A stretch of 64,000 nt of DNA. Origin: Aristaeella lactis (GTDB lineage: Bacteria > Bacillota > Clostridia > Christensenellales > Aristaeellaceae). Every line of letters begins with the position of its first letter. The stretch's first letter is position 1. The translations under genes were made by a program, and so were the position numbers. The notes beneath the pieces were generated by a model. It made no database searches, was not told the DNA's origin, and saw only the letters and a list, made by a program, of their open reading frames with translations. The stretch spans positions 1,426,001-1,490,000 of the forward strand of contig NZ_CP069421.1 in the NCBI RefSeq assembly GCF_018118585.1, in the 5' to 3' direction. Below are positions 58,248 to 64,000 of this stretch, one piece after another.

Positions 58248-60440
58248 TCATTTTTCATTCTTCATTTCTTTCAGCCGCACCTGTACTGCCGGATAGTCTC
58301 CATGCATCTGCCCGAAACTAATTCCTTGTAGCAGTGCGGCTCCCGTTACCGTCTCCCCCGTGTCTTCTCTCCGATACACAGTTTCCGGCTCCAGCCCTTG
58401 CAGCCGTACCAGCGGGAACGCTCCGTTCGATCGCACATGCGTCGCCACAAAGCTCACCAGTGCCTCGTCTTTCTCCGGGCTTACCACCATCCAGGCCGTA
58501 TAGTCCTCTTCGCCCTCATCCAGCCGGTAATAGTCTCCGCCTTCAATCAGGGTCTCATAGCGGTGGAAAGCCTCAATCTGCTGCTTCACCGTCTGCTTTT
58601 CTTCATCTGTCAGCTTCGCCGGGTTCAGCTCATACCCGAAGGTACCCGTCTGTGCCACAACGCCCCGTGTCTCCAGCGGTACTGTCCGTCCTGTCTGGTG
58701 ATTCGGGCACGCGGATACATGCGATCCCATGGCGCACACCGGATAGCCATAGGAGGTGCCCTTCTGGATCTCCAGCCGTTCAATGGCGTCCGTATTGTCG
58801 GAACACCATATCTGCGGGCAGTAATAGAGCATCCCTGCGTCAAACCGTCCGCCGCCTCCGGAGCAGCCTTCGATCATCACATCCGGAAAAGCTGCTGTCA
58901 GTCGTTCCAGCAGCCGGTAGGTGCCCAGCATAAACCGGTGCGCCGCCTCTCCCTGCCTGTCAGCGGGAAGCGCGCCGGACCAGCAGTTGGCCACACTCCG
59001 GTTGAAGTCCCATTTAATATACTCAATCTGCGCGTCATTCAATATCGCGCTGATCCTGTTAAACAGATAATCCTGGATTTCCTCCCTGCCCATGTCCAGC
59101 ACCAGCTGGCGTCTGGAAACCATCGGCAGCCTTCCGGGATCCTGCAGTGCCCAGTCCGGATGAGCCCGGTACAGGTCGGAATCCGGGCTGATCATCTCCG
59201 GTTCCACCCACAGGCCGAACTTCAATCCCGTTTCGTGGATCCGTTCGGACAGTTCCTTCAGGCTGCAGCCCAGCTTACCTTCATTGCATACCCAGTCACC
59301 CAGGCTGGTAGTATCATCATTGCGCTTGCCGAACCAGCCGTCATCCAGGACCAGCATTTCCATGCCCAGATCTTTCGCGGCCTTGCTCAGATCCAGCAGC
59401 TTCTCCGCGTCAAAATCAAAATAGCAGGCTTCCCAGCTGTTCACCAGCACGGGCTTTTTCGCGTTTCTCCACCGGGGTGCGATCACTTCTTTCCGGATCA
59501 CCCGGTGATAGTTCCGGCTCAGAACGTTCAGGCCTTCCGCACTGAAGGAAAGGATTGCCTCCGGCGTCTGGAAATTCTCTCCCGGCGCCAGCTTCCATTC
59601 AAATCCCTCCGGATGGATCCCGCTCACCACGCGCACGCTTCCCGTCTGGTCCATGCTGACCTCTTCCAGATGGTTTCCGGAATACATCAGCATAAAGCCC
59701 CAGCATTCTCCCTGCCGTTCCGTGGCAGCCGGATCGCAGAGAATGATAAACGGATTGCTCTGGTGGCTGCTCATACCCCGTCTGGACTCAAAGGCCAGCC
59801 GGCCGCCCTGCGGGATCCCCATCCGCTCCGGCACCCTTTCCATGGCATGCCGTCCGTGGAAATGCATGACTTCCTTCTTGCCGTACGGAAAATCCATGCA
59901 GACCGAAGCTGCTTTTCCCAGAGTAATGACTTCAGTCCCGCGGTTTTCAAGCCGTACGCTCCGTACGATCACATCCTGCTCTTCAAACAGCCAGTATATC
60001 AGGAACGCGTTCAGACCGCTGACTTTGTCCTCCAGGCAGATCTCCAGCCCTTCCGTTTCCGCGTTGCCCCGCAGTCCCGGCAGGCCCTGCGGCTTTTCCT
60101 TGCCCTTCAGCAGGCGGTATCCCGCATAGCGCCAGTCTACGCTTCGGCTGCCGTTTTCCAGCTTTACCTTTACCGCGGCGGAGCGGAAGTCACCCACCCC
60201 GTCCGTGGAGTATTCCTGGGGCAGCGTGTCCAGGGAATAGTCAAACCGTGTCTGCTGCTCATAGGGATTGCCGCAGAACCCGCGGTTTGCCGTACGGATC
60301 CGGCTGCTCATGTCCGATCCGGTTTTCAGGCCGTACCATACGTGCAGCAGTACGCCCGTCTCATCCGCCTTCATCTGGTATTCTGTATGGATTGTTTCCA
60401 GGGAAAACAGTCTTTCCTTTTCGTTAATCCGAATGCTCAC
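58248..60440 (-). CDS. GH36 alpha-galactosidase
   Basis: 730 residues from GTG 60440, six bases after AGAGGA; the longer open frame upstream has no site and overruns the family length. An N-terminal beta-sandwich precedes the barrel with LVLDDGWFG, the nucleophile in YIKWDFNRSV and acid/base EGCSGGGGRFD...CSDNTDA. No signal peptide. Its last residues (KEMKNEK) are encoded by an AT array of TTCATT units, so the 3' end has been remodelled. It differs from the 37373 enzyme in length and motifs. Confidence 0.95.
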   Translation of the reverse strand: MSIRINEKERLFSLETIHTEYQMKADETGVLLHVWYGLKTGSDMSSRIRTANRGFCGNPYEQQTRFDYSLDTLPQEYSTDGVGDFRSAAVKVKLENGSRSVDWRYAGYRLLKGKEKPQGLPGLRGNAETEGLEICLEDKVSGLNAFLIYWLFEEQDVIVRSVRLENRGTEVITLGKAASVCMDFPYGKKEVMHFHGRHAMERVPERMGIPQGGRLAFESRRGMSSHQSNPFIILCDPAATERQGECWGFMLMYSGNHLEEVSMDQTGSVRVVSGIHPEGFEWKLAPGENFQTPEAILSFSAEGLNVLSRNYHRVIRKEVIAPRWRNAKKPVLVNSWEACYFDFDAEKLLDLSKAAKDLGMEMLVLDDGWFGKRNDDTTSLGDWVCNEGKLGCSLKELSERIHETGLKFGLWVEPEMISPDSDLYRAHPDWALQDPGRLPMVSRRQLVLDMGREEIQDYLFNRISAILNDAQIEYIKWDFNRSVANCWSGALPADRQGEAAHRFMLGTYRLLERLTAAFPDVMIEGCSGGGGRFDAGMLYYCPQIWCSDNTDAIERLEIQKGTSYGYPVCAMGSHVSACPNHQTGRTVPLETRGVVAQTGTFGYELNPAKLTDEEKQTVKQQIEAFHRYETLIEGGDYYRLDEGEEDYTAWMVVSPEKDEALVSFVATHVRSNGAFPLVRLQGLEPETVYRREDTGETVTGAALLQGISFGQMHGDYPAVQVRLKEMKNEK

Positions 60441-60526
60441 TGGATCCTCTTTCCGGGCTTTATCCCCCAAGCTTTTTAGCATGTGTATCTTATCATAATC
60501 ACAGGATTCTTCAAGACAGAATCCGT

Positions 60527-61177
60527 TTATTTGACCGTCAGCCCGTCCGGTTCCACTTGGCACGGAAGAAAAAGCACTTCCACGCCTGCTTCCCGGGCTT
60601 CCCGCATCGCATCCCCGAATTCCGGATGGGTCCCGGTATTGGGCCGTACCTCTGTGATCCCGTCCATCTGGATCGCGAAGGCGATCACTGCCCGGTATCC
60701 TTTCTTCACGGCCTTCGCCAGCTCCCGCAGGTGCTTGACGCCCCGTTCTGTGGGAGCGTCCGGGAAATACCCGATCCCGTCAATCTCCAGCGTGCAGCCC
60801 TTCACTTCCATCAGGGTACGCTCTTCTCCCCGCTCCAGGTAAAAATCGATCCGGGAATCGCCATAGGTATATTCCGGAACAACCCTGTCATATTCCTGCT
60901 TTTCCAGCCATTCCTTCACAACGGCATTGGGCGCCTGGCTGTCGATGTTGACCAGCAGGCCGCTGTCTTTTCGCACCGCCACCAGGTCATATTTCGTTTT
61001 TCGTCCTTCGGTTCCGGGGGCTGTCAGCCAGACCTCCGCCCCGGGCAGCAGCAATTCCCTGCATCGCCCGGTATTCTTCACATGAACCGTTTCCCTGCGT
61101 CCTTCAATCTCCGCGTGGGCAATGAAACGGTTGGGCCGGTCCAGGAAAACGCCCCGGGTAATGTTCCTGTATCTCAT
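60527..61177 (-). CDS. sfsA: SfsA family DNA/RNA nuclease
   Basis: 216 residues. RFIAHAEIEG and VHVKNTGRCRELL are the N-terminal OB-like part. The nuclease core SRIDFYL, LMEVKGCTLE and YFPDAPTERGVKHLRELA has the conserved Asp and Glu-x-Lys. It is a small, near-full-length version of SfsA (about 230 residues in most). Once named a sugar-fermentation stimulator, it acts as a nuclease in E. coli. It has no gene overlap on either side. Confidence 0.95.
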   Translation of the reverse strand: MRYRNITRGVFLDRPNRFIAHAEIEGRRETVHVKNTGRCRELLLPGAEVWLTAPGTEGRKTKYDLVAVRKDSGLLVNIDSQAPNAVVKEWLEKQEYDRVVPEYTYGDSRIDFYLERGEERTLMEVKGCTLEIDGIGYFPDAPTERGVKHLRELAKAVKKGYRAVIAFAIQMDGITEVRPNTGTHPEFGDAMREAREAGVEVLFLPCQVEPDGLTVK

Positions 61178-61288
61178 ACACTCCTGCCTGCGGTATCAGT
61201 CTTGATAGGTTCATGTCTTCCGCTGCCGATCATATCACGGTTTCTCCCGCTGCCGCAAGTGCATCGTTCATACGTTTTCCGGTTCCCG

Positions 61289-61317
61289 TTGACCTGGTGC
61301 CTGTTTTAGAGTATGAT
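61289..61317 (+). promoter_or_regulatory. promoter of secreted-protein gene
   Basis: TTGACC (61289-61294), 17 bases, TATGAT (61312-61317). It gives a leader of about 120 bases before ATG 61443. Confidence 0.65.
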
Positions 61318-61442
61318 GGGCTCAAAGAAAAGTCCGTAAAAAGAAATACATATTTTGATTGCCATGAGGATTTTTGTATCGTACCAATATATGTCAACAG
61401 AACATGAGTGAAACGGATTATGTACCAAAGGAGGTTCCCATT

Positions 61443-62171
61443 ATGAAAAAACTGTTTGCGCTGATGCTGATGCTCTGCCTCGTCCTTACCGCGGCGGCGG
61501 TTGCGGAAGAAGAATTCGGCTATTATCCGGATGAGTATCCGGAATCTAAAGTATATGTGAACACCTGGATTGCAGAAGACGGTGACTGGCGGATCGAGAT
61601 GTACGCCGAGGACGGCGGCATTAAGCCCATGATCGTCCACCGGCTGGGTGACAATAAAGAGGATATCTGGGAATACGCCACTGCCCTTAATCCTGACATG
61701 ACAGCGCTCACTGCGGTTCCCTTCGGCCTTCATTACCGGCAGGATACCGTCTCTTACGATTGGGACGAAACCTATTACGAGGACGGAGACGCTGTTTTCA
61801 CCATCAACGAAAACGGAAAGCTCCTCTGGAATGACCTGAAGGAAGATGCAGGAAAAGGCCTGGAATTCGAGCCCATCGGCAATTTCTACGGCGGACGGTG
61901 GATGAAGGGTGACACGGAAGTTATCTTCTATGACTGGTATGAAGGCGAGTACGATATTCGTTGCTTCACCTACGGAAGGAATGACGAGATCCTGGCGGAC
62001 GCCATCCTGAAGGGCAGCTATGATCCCGCTTCCGATACCATTACCGCGGAAGGCTTCTTTGATCCGGATGAGCCCTTCACCGTCACCTTCTCCTATGATG
62101 AAAGCAACAATGTAGTCTGGACCGAAAACGGTGAAAGCACCGTGCTGGAGTACAGCTACAGAACGGACTGA
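61443..62171 (+). CDS. secreted acidic protein, unknown
   Basis: 242 residues starting after AAAGGAGG. A signal peptide (MKKLFALMLMLCLVLTAAAVA) is followed by a very acidic mature part rich in Asp, Glu, Tyr and Trp, with a pattern of beta strands (EDGDWRIEMYAEDGG). No domain recognised. The stop codon is part of a strong terminator, so it is a single-gene unit. Confidence 0.8.
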   Translation: MKKLFALMLMLCLVLTAAAVAEEEFGYYPDEYPESKVYVNTWIAEDGDWRIEMYAEDGGIKPMIVHRLGDNKEDIWEYATALNPDMTALTAVPFGLHYRQDTVSYDWDETYYEDGDAVFTINENGKLLWNDLKEDAGKGLEFEPIGNFYGGRWMKGDTEVIFYDWYEGEYDIRCFTYGRNDEILADAILKGSYDPASDTITAEGFFDPDEPFTVTFSYDESNNVVWTENGESTVLEYSYRTD

Positions 62172-62194
62172 GCACAGCTCAGTCCCTTTTTTTT
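62166..62194 (+). terminator. terminator overlapping the stop codon
   Basis: GGACTGAGC and GCTCAGTCC pair around ACA, then eight T. The TGA of the secreted protein is inside the left arm. Confidence 0.9.
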
Positions 62195-62317
62195 GAGGAG
62201 AACAGGTATTCCTGTTCCGAATCCAGTACAACAGAAGACACAGCAATCACCTGCTCCTTGTGGTATAATCCTGATAACGTCGTTAAGGAAAAGCCATATG
62301 AAAGGAGCAGGTTCTGT

Positions 62318-62908
62318 ATGCCCCGTATTCAGTGGATGGGAAACCAGGATTGGAATAAGGATTATCCTGAAGTTGATCTGCCCGGACAAGCGCAGATGAT
62401 CGAAATGCCTGCGAACAAAATGCGTGTTTCGATTATATATGGAATCCTTCCCTTTCTGCTCTGTCTGGCCTGCCTGTACCTGAAAAAGGCATTGTATGGA
62501 GAATTTCCTTTTGATAAACCATACGTCTTTGTGGGTATTCTCCTGGGGTTCTGTCTGATCCCCGTTCATGAGCTGCTTCACGCTGTATGTTGTCCTCCGG
62601 ATTCTGTTGCTTACTACGGCATCAGTCTGAACAAATTCTCAGCCTTCTGTGTGTGTCATTATCCCATGAGCAGGAAAAGGGCGATTGTCATGTCACTCCT
62701 CCCTGCAATACTGGGGATCATTCCACTTATCCTGTTTTGCGTTTTCCCCATTTCATGGAAGATCCCCTCGGCTATTTGCTGGGCGGCTGCCGCCTTTGGC
62801 CTGCTTTCCCCGTCACCGGATTATATGGACGTCCATTACATTCTCAAGCAGGTTCCGAAACAGGCATATATCCAATCCAACAATTCCGGCTGGTTCTGGT
62901 ATAAATAA
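62318..62908 (+). CDS. DUF3267-type membrane zincin
   Basis: 196 residues from ATG 62318 (AAAGGAGC). Four or so transmembrane helices; VHELLHAVCCP near residue 88 carries HExxH. DUF3267 proteins are predicted membrane metallopeptidases. The ATG is 40 bases after an extended TATAAT (62264-62269). The N-terminal 20 residues contain conserved Trp (IQWMGNQDW). Confidence 0.8.
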   Translation: MPRIQWMGNQDWNKDYPEVDLPGQAQMIEMPANKMRVSIIYGILPFLLCLACLYLKKALYGEFPFDKPYVFVGILLGFCLIPVHELLHAVCCPPDSVAYYGISLNKFSAFCVCHYPMSRKRAIVMSLLPAILGIIPLILFCVFPISWKIPSAICWAAAAFGLLSPSPDYMDVHYILKQVPKQAYIQSNNSGWFWYK

Positions 62909-62996
62909 AGGCTGCGGTCATTTCCTTCCGTTTGCTTTTGACCACCGCTTTCCTCTTTGATAGAATAATCAAAAACAGAAAACAAGGAGAATTCTT

Positions 62997-63833
62997 ATGG
63001 CCAATATGATCATGCGTTTCCCGGGCGGCCTGCCCAAGGCGCTTACCCTAAGCTACGATGACGGTGTGGAACAGGATGAAAAGCTGATCGCCATCGCGGA
63101 GAAATACGGGCTGAAGGGCACCTTCAACATCAACAGCGGATGCTTCCCGCCGGAAGGGACCACCTATGCTCCCGGAACCATCCACCGGCGTATGCCCCTG
63201 AACCAGCTCAAAGAAGTATACGCAAAAAGCAGCTGGGAGATCGCTGCCCACGCTTATACCCACGCCTCCCTCGTGGGCCTTCCCGCCAACATTGCGGCGG
63301 AGGAAGTACTCCGGGACCGGAAAGAACTGGAAAGTCTCTTCGACACGGTGATCCGTGGCTTTGCCTATCCCTACGGCGCCTTTGATGACCAGAGTGTCGG
63401 GGTCCTGAAAAGCTGCGGCATCTGCTACGCGCGGACCGTGCAGTCCACCCGTGATTTCCATCTGCCGAAGGACTGGCTCCGCCTGCAGGCCACCTGCCAC
63501 CATAATGATCCGGAACTGATGAATCTCGCGGAAAAATTTGTCAAAGCCCGGAACTGGTGGGATCCCATGCTCTTTTACCTCTGGGGCCACAGTTATGAAT
63601 TTGAGGCCAATGATAACTGGGATGTGATTGAGCGCTTTGCCCAGGCTGTCAGCGGCAAAGAGGATATCTGGTACGCGGCCAACATCGAGATTTATGACTA
63701 CTGCCGGGCGTTCAGCCAGCTGGTTTTCAACACAGCCATGACGCTCTGCGTCAATCCCACCGCACGGGACCTGTGGTTCGCGTACGGTGAAAAGGAAGTA
63801 CACATTCCCGCCGGAAGCACCGTCTCCTTCTGA
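62997..63833 (+). CDS. CE4-like polysaccharide deacetylase
   Basis: 278 residues. LTLSYDDGVEQDEKL near residue 18 holds the Asp pair of motif 1, EIAAHAYTHASL the HxxxH metal site, and GFAYPYGAFDDQ motif 3. No signal peptide, so it is probably cytoplasmic or acts on a small sugar substrate. ATG 62997 follows AAGGAG. Confidence 0.9.
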   Translation: MANMIMRFPGGLPKALTLSYDDGVEQDEKLIAIAEKYGLKGTFNINSGCFPPEGTTYAPGTIHRRMPLNQLKEVYAKSSWEIAAHAYTHASLVGLPANIAAEEVLRDRKELESLFDTVIRGFAYPYGAFDDQSVGVLKSCGICYARTVQSTRDFHLPKDWLRLQATCHHNDPELMNLAEKFVKARNWWDPMLFYLWGHSYEFEANDNWDVIERFAQAVSGKEDIWYAANIEIYDYCRAFSQLVFNTAMTLCVNPTARDLWFAYGEKEVHIPAGSTVSF

Positions 63834-63861
63834 TATTTCTGATTTATTGGAGTAACGATCA

Positions 63862-64000
63862 ATGTCCTTTCAGATGATCCACATGGAGATCGCCTACAGG
63901 GTTATGGAAAAGCTCAGCCTCACGGAAGGCCGGGAAGCCTTTATGCTGGGTTCTGTTGCCCCGGATGCCGTCCATATGCGGGCGGATTATACCGTTGAAA
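63862..64000 (+). CDS. zinc-dependent phospholipase C-like protein, 3' end outside window
   Basis: ATG 63862 follows TTGGAG. The visible 46 residues (MSFQMIHMEIAYRVMEKL and FMLGSVAPDAVHMRADY) match the N-terminus of the zinc-dependent phospholipase C family, where His and Asp (HMEI, PDAVH) bind zinc. The rest is beyond the window. Confidence 0.75.
   Translation, partial: MSFQMIHMEIAYRVMEKLSLTEGREAFMLGSVAPDAVHMRADYTVE

Noticed and set aside
58398-60479. 693-residue + strand frame opposite the GH36 gene
   Set aside because: Antisense to a clear GH36 enzyme, with no start site or recognised domain.

Overview
The window looks like a chromosomal segment of an anaerobic Bacillota of the class Clostridia, probably a gut or rumen fibre degrader. 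The grounds are AAGGAGG-type ribosome binding sites, about even base composition, ECF sigma/DUF4179 pairs, an A-type flavodiiron protein, cytoplasmic alpha-galactosidases and a GH10 xylanase. The genus is my inference; no 16S or other marker gene is present.

1-17.7 kb: a run of about 23 genes, nearly all on the + strand and mostly single-domain small-molecule modifying enzymes. It holds about a dozen GNAT acetyltransferases (one fused to a beta-lactamase-fold hydrolase), two methyltransferases, an APH-like phosphotransferase, an ANT-like nucleotidyltransferase, a deaminase, a P-loop kinase-like protein and a C39-like cysteine protease, with a GH10 xylanase among them. A TetR/hydrolase operon with a clear operator and an XRE-TPR regulator lie in the first 4 kb. 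One gene (ACT domain) carries an in-frame amber codon and one acetyltransferase survives only as a degraded 3' end.

17.7-24.7 kb: tRNA-Val(GAC) with two decayed tRNA pieces beside it, then on the - strand two ECF sigma/anti-sigma pairs and an Lgt-like membrane protein coupled to a secreted phosphodiester glycosidase-like protein.

24.7-36 kb: the arginine/carbamoyl-phosphate operon argG-argC-GNAT-argJ-argB-argD-carA-carB. The short GNAT inside it is a candidate N-acetylglutamate synthase. Gaps between these genes carry a family of hairpin elements with a conserved GTA bulge and compensating stem changes. This is the strongest candidate in the window for an undescribed element.

36-41.6 kb: GH27 and GH36 alpha-galactosidases, a flavodiiron protein, then 850 bases of intergenic repeats including a series of palindromes centred on CCAGTGG. 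41.6-44.3 kb: a CPA2 antiporter, a stub of an MmeI-like methylase and an unrecognised small-ORF operon. 44.3-52.5 kb, - strand: a six-gene run of modifying enzymes, an S41 peptidase, an ECF sigma factor with a long C-terminal extension, and an XRE regulator. 52.7-64 kb: LUD protein, MFS transporter, glycosyltransferase, LPG-synthase-type membrane protein, MscS channel, GH36, SfsA, a secreted protein, a DUF3267 zincin, a polysaccharide deacetylase and the start of a zinc phospholipase C-like protein. Two GGGACAGA/TCTGTCCC hairpin repeats lie in the 54.8-58.2 kb part.
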